This document shows positions 24,687-33,385 of a DNA stretch of 64,000 nucleotides, piece after piece. The notes beneath the pieces were generated by a model. That model saw nothing but the letters and a program-made list of their open reading frames with translations. It did no database searches and was not told the DNA's origin. This DNA comes from Acidobacteriota bacterium (GTDB taxonomy: Bacteria; Acidobacteriota; Terriglobia; Terriglobales; Acidobacteriaceae). The DNA is taken from contig JAKATU010000056.1 of assembly GCA_021818585.1 (NCBI GenBank), positions 1 to 64,000 of the forward strand, given 5' to 3'. The translations under genes and the position numbers were made by a program. The stretch's first letter is position 1; every line of letters starts with the position of its first letter.

Positions 24687-25769
24687 ATGAGTCATGGATT
24701 GAATATTCGCAAGGACGGAGAGCTGGATTTTCTATCGCTGGGAGCGCTGGTGCATCGGCTCGACCCCGGTGTCATTCCCTTCCGCAAGGCGATGGAGTGC
24801 AAGATTCACGTGAGCGGCGGCGAGTTTAACGTGGCTGCGAATCTGTCGGATTGCTTCCGCCTGAATACGGGCGTGGCCACGGCGATGGTGAATTATCCCA
24901 TTGGCGATCTGATTGCCGAGCGCGTGCGCGCGATGGGCGTGAAGCCCTTCTACAAGCACTTTGAGCACAACGGCGTGAACGGGCCGAATATGGCGACGGT
25001 TTACAGCGACCAGGGCTTCGGCGTGCGTCCTCCGGTGGTGTTTTACAACCGCTGCAACGAGGCAGCGGCGCAACTGAAGCCGGGCGATTTTGACTGGAAG
25101 GCGATTTTTGCCAAGGGCGTGCGCTGGGTCCACAGCGGCGGCATTTTTGCTGCGCTCTCGCCGACGACCGCGGAGCTGGTGGCCGAGTTTATGGAAGCAG
25201 CACGAGCGGCCGGCGCCGTGACCTCATTTGATTTGAACTTCCGCGCGAAGCTCTGGAACATCTGGGGCGGCGAAGAAAAGGCCGTGGAGACGATTGCGAA
25301 GATCGTGGAGCACGTAGATGTACTCGTAGGCAACGAAGAAGACCTGCAGAAGGGGCTTGGGATTCCCGGGCCTGAGGTTTCCGCGAAGTCGAAGCTGGAC
25401 CCGAGTGTCTTCTTCGGCATGATCGACAAGGTGACGCATAAGTATCCCAAGGTGAAGGTAGTGGCGACGACGCTGCGCGAGGTTCACACGACGAACCAGC
25501 ATAGCTGGAGCGCGGTTTCCTGGGTGAACGGCGAAACGCACACTGCGCCGACGGCGGAACTGAACGTACTGGACCGCGTGGGCGGCGGCGACGGCTTTGC
25601 GGCGGGCTTTATCTATGGGCTGCTGAGCGGCGCGAGCCCTGCCGAGGCGACGAAGCTGGGCTGGGCGCATGGCGCGCTGCTGACGACCTTCCCCGGCGAT
25701 ACGACGATGGCGAGCGTGGACCAGGTGAAAGCATTTGCCAAGGGTGGATCGGCGCGTATCCAGCGGTAG
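24687..25769 (+). CDS. PfkB-family sugar kinase, 2-keto-3-deoxygluconate kinase-like
   Basis: A 360-residue ribokinase-fold kinase. The N-terminal substrate region reads KIHVSGGEFNVAANLS (a variant of the GG-NvA motif), and the C-terminal signature is RVGGGDGFAAGFIYGLL, where the Asp in GGGD is the catalytic base (more usually GAGD). The sequence style is closest to 2-keto-3-deoxygluconate kinases, which make KDPG for the Entner-Doudoroff aldolase. Gluconokinase follows 143 bp downstream, supporting a sugar-acid role, and a GntR-type palindrome lies upstream. The substrate has not been proven from sequence; a fructokinase-like role is the alternative. Confidence 0.82.
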   Translation: MSHGLNIRKDGELDFLSLGALVHRLDPGVIPFRKAMECKIHVSGGEFNVAANLSDCFRLNTGVATAMVNYPIGDLIAERVRAMGVKPFYKHFEHNGVNGPNMATVYSDQGFGVRPPVVFYNRCNEAAAQLKPGDFDWKAIFAKGVRWVHSGGIFAALSPTTAELVAEFMEAARAAGAVTSFDLNFRAKLWNIWGGEEKAVETIAKIVEHVDVLVGNEEDLQKGLGIPGPEVSAKSKLDPSVFFGMIDKVTHKYPKVKVVATTLREVHTTNQHSWSAVSWVNGETHTAPTAELNVLDRVGGGDGFAAGFIYGLLSGASPAEATKLGWAHGALLTTFPGDTTMASVDQVKAFAKGGSARIQR

Positions 25770-25794
25770 TTTTTCTGTGAGTGGTTGCTCCCTG

Positions 25795-25823
25795 GGGCGT
25801 CATCGCTTACAGCGATGACGCCC
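25795..25823. terminator. perfect 13-bp stem-loop between the two kinase genes, no U-tract
   Basis: Bases 25795-25807 pair perfectly with 25811-25823 around a 3-base loop. The stem is GC-rich and follows the PfkB-type gene by 25 bp. The next bases are TGCATTC, so it lacks the T-run of an intrinsic terminator. It may still pause or end transcription, or protect the 3' end of the upstream message, while letting some reach gntK. Confidence 0.5.
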
Positions 25824-25912
25824 TGCATTCAAGCGACGAAGCGGCGATGTTGCCGAAGAGTGACTTCCCTTCACCGCGGAACGTTTTTTAACCAATATTC
25901 TCTGCGCAAAAC

Positions 25913-26410
25913 ATGATCCTGATATTGATGGGTGTCTCCGGCTCGGGTAAGTCCACCGTAGCCCAGGCGCTGGCCTCGATAACGGGCTGGCAATTCGCGG
26001 AAGGCGACGCGTACCACAGCGAGATAAGCCGGACGAAGATGTCTGCGGGCGTTGCCTTGAGCGACGAAGACCGCATTCCGTGGCTGGTGCGGCTGCATGA
26101 CGTGTTGCGGCACTGGCATGCGAGCGGGCAGAGCGGCATCCTGACCTGCTCGGCACTGAAGCAGTGCTACCGGGATGCCCTCACTGAAGGACTGCCGGCG
26201 GACGCCTATCGTTTGGTGCTGCTGGAAGGAACGCGCGAGATTTTTGAGGAACGGCTCAGCAAACGCTCCGGCCACTTCATGAATCCCGCGCTGCTGGCCA
26301 GCCAGCTTGCTACGCTGGAAGTACCGCAGGATGCGCTCCGCGTCTCTGTACAGCAGTCGCCGGCACAGATTGCGCAGAAAATTCTGGATGGCGTGACCGT
26401 ACAGGCTTAA
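25913..26410 (+). CDS. gntK: gluconokinase (GntK type)
   Basis: A 165-residue P-loop kinase that phosphorylates gluconate to 6-phosphogluconate with ATP. The Walker A motif is GVSGSGKST (residues 7-15), followed by the substrate-binding region FAEGDAYHS and the GntK-typical KMSAGVALSDEDRIPWL; CSALKQCYRDAL and the lid region SKRSGHFMNPALLASQ are also characteristic. Together with the KDG-kinase-like gene upstream it suggests gluconate and related sugar acids are fed into the Entner-Doudoroff or pentose phosphate route. No ribosome site of note; the ATG begins directly at the Walker strand, as is normal. Confidence 0.93.
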   Translation: MILILMGVSGSGKSTVAQALASITGWQFAEGDAYHSEISRTKMSAGVALSDEDRIPWLVRLHDVLRHWHASGQSGILTCSALKQCYRDALTEGLPADAYRLVLLEGTREIFEERLSKRSGHFMNPALLASQLATLEVPQDALRVSVQQSPAQIAQKILDGVTVQA

Positions 26411-26490
26411 CCGGACATGGCGATCGGAATCCGACGAGACGCCTGGTGCTCTATGCTGGTAAGACTATATAGGACAGAGGCTGATTCCGC

Positions 26491-26865
26491 ATGGCGAAGT
26501 TGACGGTTACATTTGGTGTGCTTTTGATTCTGCTGGGGCTGATTGGCTATGAAGCTCCCGTGATTCACTCCTTTACGGCGCTGATACCGGCGGCATTTGG
26601 GCTGGTGCTGGTGGTGCTGGGCATTCTGGCGCGGACGCCGAACCAGAAGAAGCGCATGATCGTGATGCACATTGCGGTGACGGTGGGCCTGCTTGGCTTT
26701 CTGGGCACGGTGAAGGGCGTTTACGACTTTATCCGCATCGAAACGGGGCATTTCGTTGCGATTCCTGCAATGGCCGAAGCGCAGACGGCGATGGCGCTGA
26801 TCATGCTCTGCTATGTGCTGCTGTGCGTGCGGTCGTTTATCGAGGCGCGCCGGGCGCGCGGCTGA
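26491..26865 (+). CDS. conserved four-helix membrane protein
   Basis: A 124-residue protein with four hydrophobic segments (near residues 5-22, 28-47, 56-75 and 97-117) and short charged loops (RTPNQKKR), ending in a basic tail (RRARG). It has no catalytic motif and I do not recognise a named family; similar proteins seem common in acidobacteria and planctomycetes. It is 62 bp upstream of the ABC exporter gene and on the same strand, so co-transcription is possible. Confidence 0.65.
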   Translation: MAKLTVTFGVLLILLGLIGYEAPVIHSFTALIPAAFGLVLVVLGILARTPNQKKRMIVMHIAVTVGLLGFLGTVKGVYDFIRIETGHFVAIPAMAEAQTAMALIMLCYVLLCVRSFIEARRARG

Positions 26866-26927
26866 ATCCCGCCGGGGGATGGTCGCATCCGTAACATCAT
26901 GCGGCGGATTGCCGCCGGGGAGAGCAC

Positions 26928-28814
26928 ATGCGGATGGGCGGGCTACCAACGGGACAGATGGGCGCAGAGCGTCTGCCGCGAGCACGCGCGGCCTTGCGCG
27001 GCGCCGGGCCCGATACGCCAAAGAAAAAGCCTGAGCTGAAGAAAGTACTGCCGGAGATATGGCGGCTGGTGCTCCCGCGCAAATGGCTGATGGTGTTTGG
27101 GCTGCTGCTGATGGCCATTAATCGTGTGGCCGGGCTGGTGCTGCCGCTGACGACCAAGGACCTGGTCAACAATGTGCTGACCAAGCACGAAGCCCGGTTG
27201 CTTTGGCCGCTGGTGGGGCTGGTGTTTGGCGCGACGGCCGTTCAGGCGGTTACTTCGTACTCTCTGACGCAGTTGCTCTCGAAGGCGGCGCAGCGGATGA
27301 TTGCTGACCTTCGCAAGCGGGTGCAGCAGCACATTGGCCGTCTGCCGGTGAGCTTTTATGACGCGAATCGCACGGGCGTGCTGGTGTCGCGCATTATGAC
27401 GGACGTGGAGGGCGTGCGGAACCTGATCGGCACCGGGCTGGTGCAGTTTGTGGGCGGCATGCTCACGGCTGTGCTGGTGTTTGGGGTTCTGCTGTACACG
27501 AACCGGAATATGACGCTGATCGTCTTCGGCGTGGTGGCGCTGTTTGTGATCGTGCTGCAGAAGGCGTTCTCGACGATCCGGCCGATCTTCCGCGAGCGTG
27601 GGCGGATCAACGCCGAGGTGACGGGCCGGCTGACGGAATCGCTGGGCGGCGTGCGCGTGGTGAAGGGATATCACGCGGAGGAACGCGAGGCGAAGACCTT
27701 TGGCCTGGGTGTGGACCGGCTGCTGGCGAACGTGATCAGTTCGCTGACAGCGACGAGTCTTTTGTCGTTTGCTTCGACGACGGTGCTGGGCGTGGTGGGC
27801 GGCCTGGTGATGCTGCTGGGCGGACACGCGGTGCTGGCCGGAAAGATGTCCACGGGCGGATATGTGGAATACACTATGCTGCTGGCGTTCATGATTGCGC
27901 CGGTCTTCCAGATTGTGAACGTGGGTACGCAGTTGACCGAGGCGCTCGCGGGTCTGGACCGGACGATGGAGATTCTGAGCGAGAAAGACGAGTTCGACGA
28001 TCCGGAGCGCGTGCACGCAATGCAGGAGATTCACGGCGAGGTGCAATTTGACGATGTGCGCTTTGCCTATGAGCAGGATAAGCCGGTGCTGAAGGGGATT
28101 TCGTTTGAGGCGAAGCCGGGCACGGTGACGGCGCTGGTGGGGTCTTCGGGTTCGGGCAAGTCAACGATCATCAGCCTGGTGTGCGGCTTTCATAAACCGG
28201 ATACGGGGCAGGTGCTGGTGGATGGCGTGGATCTCTCCACGGTGCGGCTGAGCGATTTTCGCGGACAGCTCGGCGTGGTGCTGCAGGAGTCGTTTCTGTT
28301 CGATGGTTCGATTCGGGATAACATTCTGTTTTCGTATCCGGATGCGACCGAGGAGCAGTTTGAGTCGGCTTGCCGGATTGCGCGCGTGGATGAGTTTGCC
28401 GAGCGCTTCCCTGAGGGCTACGAGACCATTGTGGGTGAGCGCGGCGTGAAGCTGAGCGGCGGGCAGCGGCAGCGGCTCTCGATTGCGCGTGCGATTCTGG
28501 CGGACCCGAAGATTCTGATTCTGGACGAGGCGACGTCATCGCTGGATTCGGAGTCGGAGGCGATGATTCAGAACGGGCTCAGCTACCTGATGCAGGGGCG
28601 GACGACGTTTGTGATTGCGCACCGGCTCTCAACGATCCGGCGGGCGGACCAGATCCTGGTGGTGGAGGGCGGCGAGGTGATCGAGCGCGGCACGCACCAG
28701 AGTCTATATGCGCTGGGCGGCCGCTACTGGGATCTTTACACTCGTCAGCATGGGCTGGAAGAGAATCTTTTTCTGGCTCCGGGCGAGGGTGACACGGTGG
28801 AAGAGGCGAAATAA
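26928..28814 (+). CDS. ABC exporter, fused membrane and ATPase domains
   Basis: A 628-residue half-transporter of the MsbA/lipid-multidrug exporter type. A basic N-terminal region (residues 1-45) leads into about six transmembrane helices (roughly 50-340), then the ATPase: Walker A GSSGSGKST, Q-loop VVLQESFLF, signature LSGGQRQRLSIAR, Walker B ILILDEATSSLD and H-loop IAHRLST. It should work as a homodimer moving a hydrophobic substrate outwards; lipid, drug or peptide cannot be told apart. The ATG 26928 follows GGGGAGAG. A second, different MsbA-like protein is encoded at 50071-51927. Confidence 0.9.
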   Translation: MRMGGLPTGQMGAERLPRARAALRGAGPDTPKKKPELKKVLPEIWRLVLPRKWLMVFGLLLMAINRVAGLVLPLTTKDLVNNVLTKHEARLLWPLVGLVFGATAVQAVTSYSLTQLLSKAAQRMIADLRKRVQQHIGRLPVSFYDANRTGVLVSRIMTDVEGVRNLIGTGLVQFVGGMLTAVLVFGVLLYTNRNMTLIVFGVVALFVIVLQKAFSTIRPIFRERGRINAEVTGRLTESLGGVRVVKGYHAEEREAKTFGLGVDRLLANVISSLTATSLLSFASTTVLGVVGGLVMLLGGHAVLAGKMSTGGYVEYTMLLAFMIAPVFQIVNVGTQLTEALAGLDRTMEILSEKDEFDDPERVHAMQEIHGEVQFDDVRFAYEQDKPVLKGISFEAKPGTVTALVGSSGSGKSTIISLVCGFHKPDTGQVLVDGVDLSTVRLSDFRGQLGVVLQESFLFDGSIRDNILFSYPDATEEQFESACRIARVDEFAERFPEGYETIVGERGVKLSGGQRQRLSIARAILADPKILILDEATSSLDSESEAMIQNGLSYLMQGRTTFVIAHRLSTIRRADQILVVEGGEVIERGTHQSLYALGGRYWDLYTRQHGLEENLFLAPGEGDTVEEAK

Positions 28815-28823
28815 GCGCCGGGA

Positions 28824-29120
28824 CTATTCATGCGGCTCGGCGCTCCAGACGGGGCAGGTTTCCGCGATGCGATCGAGGCTGGCAATGAGCGGTTTCGCGA
28901 GCGGCATGGCCTGCTGCACGGCACGCAGTTCGAGCGAGGCGTCGTGGGACTGCCGGTTGTCCCAGGCTTCGGTGACCCAGAGGATATTCTCGTCGGCGGG
29001 GTCTTCGGCAATCACGTAGCTGAGGCAGCCAGGCATGCTGGCGGCTCCGGTGCTGAGGATTGAAACGAGTTCGGCTCGTTTGCCGGGGTGCGTGGTGATT
29101 TTAACGATAAGTCCGTACAT
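28824..29120 (-). CDS. antibiotic biosynthesis monooxygenase-domain protein
   Basis: A 98-residue single-domain protein of the ABM (ferredoxin-like) fold: MYGLIVKITTHPGKRAEL, then GCLSYVIAEDPADENILWVTEAWDN with the conserved late aromatic/Glu block, as in YgiN-like quinol monooxygenases and small haem- or quinone-binding proteins. It acts as a homodimer in known cases. Its substrate is unknown. The gene is convergent with the ABC exporter, 9 bp apart. The ATG has AGG-rich sequence upstream but no ideal spacing. Confidence 0.8.
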   Translation of the reverse strand: MYGLIVKITTHPGKRAELVSILSTGAASMPGCLSYVIAEDPADENILWVTEAWDNRQSHDASLELRAVQQAMPLAKPLIASLDRIAETCPVWSAEPHE

Positions 29121-29344
29121 GCTGATGGCCTGCCTTCCTTAACGCTCTGCACGGAAATCCCGTCTTCAAGAAGCCGCGGCGTCGACTGGCCGTTGCTCGC
29201 GCGACGGTCGTCGGAAAGCCGGAACAGAACGTAGCAGCATACATGGTCCCGGATGAGGAAGTCATGAGAGTCCTCATGAGTTCGGCAGTCCTGCCGGACT
29301 CATTGCTGAGTCTGGCGACGGCCCAGCGTCCCGGCTTCTGTGGG

Positions 29345-29641
29345 CTATTTCAGGTAGGCGCGTACGAGGTCGATGAGGTCTTCGGCGAGGTCGGCGGTCA
29401 TGGGTGCGGCTTCTTCACTGGCAAGATGATGGCGGATATGATCATCGAGGACTTCGGCCATAAGACCGTTGATGCCGCCCCGAATATTGGCGAGCAGCAT
29501 GAGAATGTCCGCACATTGTTCATCTGAGCTGATGGAGCGTTCGACGGCTTCGACCTGACCGCGGATGCGGCGAATACGGGCGATGAGTTTCCGGCGTTCT
29601 CGGTCTTCGGTGAGCGGGCTGGAAGTTTTTTTCTGCGTCAT
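29345..29641 (-). CDS. CsoR/RcnR-family metal-sensing repressor
   Basis: A 98-residue all-helical DUF156 repressor. Aligned by spacing, the metal-site residues are Cys43, His68 and His72 (EQCADIL and DDHIRHHL). Copper-sensing CsoR has Cys-His-Cys at these places, while nickel/cobalt-sensing RcnR has Cys-His-His, so this protein is closer to RcnR at these three positions; the N-terminal His of RcnR is not obvious here. The DNA-contact region RRKLIARIRRIRGQVEAVER is conserved. An operator-like G/C-tract palindrome lies directly upstream, suggesting autorepression. No metal exporter adjoins it, so its target is elsewhere or is the leader to the right. Confidence 0.88.
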   Translation of the reverse strand: MTQKKTSSPLTEDRERRKLIARIRRIRGQVEAVERSISSDEQCADILMLLANIRGGINGLMAEVLDDHIRHHLASEEAAPMTADLAEDLIDLVRAYLK

Positions 29642-29654
29642 GGCTGATTTTCAC

Positions 29655-29675
29655 ATATATCCCACGGGGGTATGG
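29655..29675. promoter_or_regulatory. CsoR/RcnR-type operator
   Basis: The sequence ATATATCCCACGGGGGTATG reads on the other strand with ATACCCCCGTGGGATAT. An A/T-flanked block of C opposed to a block of G is the form of operator bound by CsoR and RcnR tetramers. It lies 14-34 bases upstream of the repressor's ATG, where it would block its own promoter. Confidence 0.65.
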
Positions 29676-30151
29676 TATAAACATTCAAGATGACTGGTGA
29701 ATCAGGCATCCATTCTTGCGTATGAGAAGCGAATCTGTCCTCGAACCTCCGTTATGGCGGAGGCAAATCCTGTGCTGCTATCGAAGATACACGGACTGAA
29801 CGCCGTTCTGCTTCGGGCAGCATGCCATGCTGTCGCGAGGCCCAAGAGCGGGACTCCCAACCACAGTTTGATTTTGCTGAGCATCAGAAAGCGTGCGATG
29901 GAAGGAGTGTGTCATGCCCCGGACGATTGAGAGAAAGAAAGTTGGGCAGAAAGAGTTTGTTTGCCATTTGGTTTGCATGTGGACGCCAACCGGGAATACA
30001 CGGCGGCCGCTCGCCTGTACCTGGGTAAGCCAGGAGAAACAAGAACGCGCCGAGGATGGCGCGTTTGCTTTGCCTGCATGTGCGTGAAGAAGGGTGGACT
30101 GAAAGCGTGAAGCGAAACTGGATTTGCGTGCGACTGGATATTTACGGAGTA
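29676..30151. other. leader region between the metal sensor and the porin, no supported gene
   Basis: Short open frames exist on both strands at 29697-29930, but none has a ribosome site or a recognisable product. The right half holds structured sequence described under 29960-30070, including a perfect 8-bp stem AACGCGCC/GGCGCGTT (30044-30051 with 30058-30065) and CCTGG/CCAGG (30020-30034). The porin gene starts at 30152 after GGAG. I see no second gene. Confidence 0.5.
29960..30070 (+). ncRNA. possible cobalamin riboswitch (degenerate) upstream of the porin
   Basis: Elements in the order of a cobalamin riboswitch are visible: GGGAA (29992-29996), a GCGGCCGCTCGCCTGTA segment (30003-30019) comparable with the conserved GCGGTCCCGCCACTGT, and AAGCCAGGAGAAAC (30027-30040), very close to the B12 box AAGCCAGGAGACC. 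An expression-platform-like hairpin with a short T-rich tail follows (30044-30071). The GGTG-AA-CC part between the first two elements is missing or very divergent, so this may be a variant class, a decayed copy or chance. It precedes an outer-membrane porin gene by about 80 bp. Confidence 0.35.
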
Positions 30152-31534
30152 ATGAAGCGCACGTTGTTGCTGTGCGCCTGCGCCTTGCTGCTGGGTGCAG
30201 CCGTTGGAGCGGGTGCGCAAACAGAAAGTGCTCAGCCAGCGGCGCCGCTGCTGACCATGTTTCCCCACTCCGACACATCCGCATGGTGGTTGAGCGGGCA
30301 GGCGAACATTATTTTTCAGGCACATGGGGCGTTTCACTCGCCGTATGAAGGGCCGAACAGCTTTACTGCGCGGGGCGAGTACAAGACTTCCCTGCTGGGC
30401 ACGCTGTACACGGGATATGCGTGGCACTTCAACCGGCGTTACGAGACAGATTTCCTGGTGGACGTGGAAAGCACAGGCGGTCGCGGATTGAGTCAGGCGC
30501 TGGGACTGGCCGGCTTCACGAACCTGGACGTGGTCCGGAACCCCAACCTGGGATCTGTTCCTTATCTGGCTCGGGGCGAGATTGAGCAGACGATCGGGCT
30601 GACGAACCGGATGGTTCCGCAGAGCCGGGATGCGCTGGACCTGGCGACAAAAGTGCCGGCGCGGCGGATTGTGATACGCGTGGGCAAGATGAGTTTGCCG
30701 GATCAGTTTGATGTGAACGAGGTGGAGTCTGACAGCCATCTGCAATTCGAAAATTGGACGGTGGACAACAACGGCGCGTGGGATTACGCGGCAGATACGC
30801 GCGGGTACACGGTGGGCGGACTGATTGAGTATGACTCGCCGGAGTGGGAGTTCCGTTACGGGATAGTGTCGATGCCGGTGGAGGCGAATGCGGAGACGCT
30901 GGACTGGGCCTTCAGCCGGGCGAATGGGCAGAATTTTGAATTTGATCTGCTCAAGTCGCTGGTGCCGGGGCGGCATGGCGAGGAACGGATCCTGGCTTAT
31001 GTAAATCATGCCAACATGGGCGACTACCGACGGTCGGTACAGGATTATCTGGCGGGGCTTACGCCTACGCCGGAGATTACCTATACCGAAAAGCAAGGTA
31101 CGGTGAAGTACGGATTTGGATGGAACGAAGAGCAGGATGTGACGAACCATCTTCGGATCGGAACACGGTTTGGGTGGGATGACGGCGCGCATGAATCGTT
31201 TGCATATACGGAAGTGGACCAGACCGTGGAGGTCGCCGCGGATTACAGCGGCGGGCAATGGGGACGCCCGAACGACAAGATTGGATTTGCGTTCGTGAGC
31301 AATGCAATCAAGAAGGATCACCAGCGGTACCTGGCGCTGGGGGGACTGGGCTTCCTTTTGGGAGACGGCAAGCTGAATTACGGACGGGAGAACATTGAGG
31401 AGAGCTACTACAATCTGCACGCATGGCGGGGAATGTATTTTGCGCTGGATGTGCAGCATATCGACAATCCCGGGTATAACAGGGATCGTGGGCCTGTGTG
31501 GGTGGAAGGCGTGCGTGCGCACGTGGATTTCTAA
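30152..31534 (+). CDS. OprB-type carbohydrate-selective porin
   Basis: A 460-residue outer-membrane beta-barrel protein. A signal peptide (MKRTLLLCACALLLGAAVG, cleavage after GAGAQ or close) is followed by WWLSGQANIIFQAHG and FHSPYEGPNSF, the opening typical of acidobacterial OprB-like porins, then alternating amphipathic strands and a C-terminal Phe (AHVDF) as expected for barrel assembly. OprB proteins admit sugars; the substrate here is unknown. The start ATG 30152 follows CGGAG; an upstream frame from 30056 would run through the structured leader and is rejected. The possible riboswitch upstream suggests it could instead serve vitamin B12 or be controlled by it. Confidence 0.85.
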   Translation: MKRTLLLCACALLLGAAVGAGAQTESAQPAAPLLTMFPHSDTSAWWLSGQANIIFQAHGAFHSPYEGPNSFTARGEYKTSLLGTLYTGYAWHFNRRYETDFLVDVESTGGRGLSQALGLAGFTNLDVVRNPNLGSVPYLARGEIEQTIGLTNRMVPQSRDALDLATKVPARRIVIRVGKMSLPDQFDVNEVESDSHLQFENWTVDNNGAWDYAADTRGYTVGGLIEYDSPEWEFRYGIVSMPVEANAETLDWAFSRANGQNFEFDLLKSLVPGRHGEERILAYVNHANMGDYRRSVQDYLAGLTPTPEITYTEKQGTVKYGFGWNEEQDVTNHLRIGTRFGWDDGAHESFAYTEVDQTVEVAADYSGGQWGRPNDKIGFAFVSNAIKKDHQRYLALGGLGFLLGDGKLNYGRENIEESYYNLHAWRGMYFALDVQHIDNPGYNRDRGPVWVEGVRAHVDF

Positions 31535-31550
31535 AATTCCCGGACACAGC

Positions 31551-31587
31551 AAGGCCGCAACCGGATCAGGGTTGCGGCCTTCTTTCT
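31551..31587 (+). terminator. intrinsic terminator of the porin gene
   Basis: AAGGCCGCAACC (31551-31562) pairs over 12 bases with GGTTGCGGCCTT (31570-31581) around a 7-base loop, followed by CTTTCTT. It separates the porin from the convergent tannase gene. Confidence 0.92.
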
Positions 31588-31603
31588 TGCCTGGGGTGGT
31601 TGA

Positions 31604-33217
31604 TTACGGCTCGACGCAGGAGAAGCTGGATGCCTTGTTGGTGTCTCCTGAGCCGTTGTATTTGAGGACCATGGGATAGGGACAGAGCGGGCGCGTCATG
31701 GCCGGCTTTTGCTTTCCGTCAGGGCCTTTCGCAAATTTGGTTGCTATGAGTTCGCCGGGGACCTGGCCTTTCTGGACCCAGTCGACGAGCGCATGGAAGG
31801 CGTTGTGTTTGGCTCCGGGCAGCGTGGGCATGCCCATCTGACCGAAGTCGTTGGCGCCGGGGCCTCCGACGCAGTGCTCCATGCCGGGAACCATGTAGAG
31901 GCGAACGAATGACGCGGTTTTTGCGACGCCCATGGTGTGCTGGACGGCGTGGTAGTAGTGGATGGTGTTCCAGGGCGAGATGGCCTGGTCGTTCCAGCCG
32001 TGGTAGAGGATGAGCTTGCCGCCGAGAGACTCAAACTTGCTCAGGTTGGGGTTGGTGGCGTTGAGTTCCCTGCCCGTGACTCTCTGTGCATCGCGCAAGG
32101 ACGCGTCCACATCCGCGGTGAGCGGGTTCCACCTGGGATTCTGCGTAACCATGTAGCGGAAGTAGTTGTTGAGGTACTGCGCACCATACGATGCGCCGGG
32201 ATCGGGACCAATGTCCCATGCGCCCCAGCCGATTTCGTCACCGGGCAGGAAGCCTGGCGTGATGACCTTGCCCTCGTCGTTGACACCGCCCTTGTACATG
32301 AGCTTGAGGGTGGCGAGCTGCGGCGCGGTGAGGCAACTATTGGAGTCTTTGGCTTTGCAGAGGAGCACATCGGGGTTGAAGTGGCAGGATTGCGGATCGG
32401 AGATGATGCCGTCCTTGACGCCGTCCTGCGCGTCACAGGCGGCGAGCGAGGCGTGCTCGATGGCGGGCAGCTTGAGCATCGGGATGAATGCCGCTGGATT
32501 CTCCATCATTGCCTGGGTTTCGCTGAGGCCGCCGGCGAGCATGTGCGTCCAGTAGGCGGCGGGTGCGCCGGCGAGGATGCCATTGTAGTCCGATGGGAAG
32601 CGCTGGGCTTCCATGAGAGCTTCGCGCCCGCCGTCTGAGCAGGAGTCAAAATAGGCGTAGTGAGCGGGCTTGCCGTAGTAGGCGTGGATGATCTGCTTGG
32701 CGCGGAGGGTGGTGAGGTGCAGGGCGCGCCAGCCAAAGTCGGCGACTTTCTCGGGGTGGTGGTACGCCCAGCTTGCGTCGGTGGGCAGGCCGGTATGGCC
32801 GGAGTCTGACCCGGCGGTGGCATAACCGCGCATGAGGTTGGATTGCAGCTCTTCGTAGCCGGCGTGGCCTCCCATGCCGATGAAGCCCGCGAAGCCTCCG
32901 TTGCCAATACCGAGGAAGTTGCCGTTCCAGTTTTTGGTAACGGGCAGCCAGACTTCGAAGTGAATGTCCGAGTCTGTCGAGGGTTTGAGGACGCCCTGCA
33001 CGCGGCAAAACGGGGGCAGGTGCGTGAGGGGCCTGGTGTCATATGGCATGAGCACGCTGCCGGAGGTGACAAGCGCGGCGTGGGTGATGGTGGTGTCCGG
33101 CAGGTTGAGGTGCGCGAGCGCCGTGCAGGATTCGGCGCGGAGGACAGCAGTCCCCTGCACGGTGACGAAGAGGCCGAGCGCGATGGAAAGGATGGTGGAG
33201 CGGCGAAGGATGCGCAA
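31604..33217 (-). CDS. tannase/feruloyl esterase-family protein
   Basis: A 537-residue secreted esterase with a signal peptide (residues 1 to about 28). The alpha/beta-hydrolase nucleophile Ser194 lies in DSCSDGGREALMEAQRFP, the CS-x-GG motif of the tannase family (the two flanking cysteines of the family are present: Cys193 and a C-terminal Cys). Later conserved parts are AGAPAAYW, YHGWNDQAISPW (catalytic Asp) and GMEHCVGG (catalytic His and paired Cys). It is expected to hydrolyse gallate or ferulate esters of plant polyphenols. Stand-alone gene, with no transporters nearby. Confidence 0.9.
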   Translation of the reverse strand: MRILRRSTILSIALGLFVTVQGTAVLRAESCTALAHLNLPDTTITHAALVTSGSVLMPYDTRPLTHLPPFCRVQGVLKPSTDSDIHFEVWLPVTKNWNGNFLGIGNGGFAGFIGMGGHAGYEELQSNLMRGYATAGSDSGHTGLPTDASWAYHHPEKVADFGWRALHLTTLRAKQIIHAYYGKPAHYAYFDSCSDGGREALMEAQRFPSDYNGILAGAPAAYWTHMLAGGLSETQAMMENPAAFIPMLKLPAIEHASLAACDAQDGVKDGIISDPQSCHFNPDVLLCKAKDSNSCLTAPQLATLKLMYKGGVNDEGKVITPGFLPGDEIGWGAWDIGPDPGASYGAQYLNNYFRYMVTQNPRWNPLTADVDASLRDAQRVTGRELNATNPNLSKFESLGGKLILYHGWNDQAISPWNTIHYYHAVQHTMGVAKTASFVRLYMVPGMEHCVGGPGANDFGQMGMPTLPGAKHNAFHALVDWVQKGQVPGELIATKFAKGPDGKQKPAMTRPLCPYPMVLKYNGSGDTNKASSFSCVEP

Positions 33218-33385
33218 AATGTGATTCTCCCCGTATTTCGAAACTGGTCTTGCACTGTAATGTAATTGCGCGGGCTTTTTCAGCGCTGGATAACGCGCGG
33301 ATGCCGACGCGGAGGAATTTTACCTGACGGCTGCACGGGACGTTTTTGCGTCATAAAAACAGGAGACCGCCTGGAGACAGTGAGC

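Noticed and set aside
29697-29930. Short frames on either strand right of the metal-sensor operator
   Set aside because: No ribosome site, no family match and both strands equally open.
29912-31552. 546-codon open frame on the minus strand across the porin gene
   Set aside because: No start with a ribosome site, no recognisable protein, and it is the mirror of a well-supported signal-peptide-bearing gene; it arises from GC-rich codon use.
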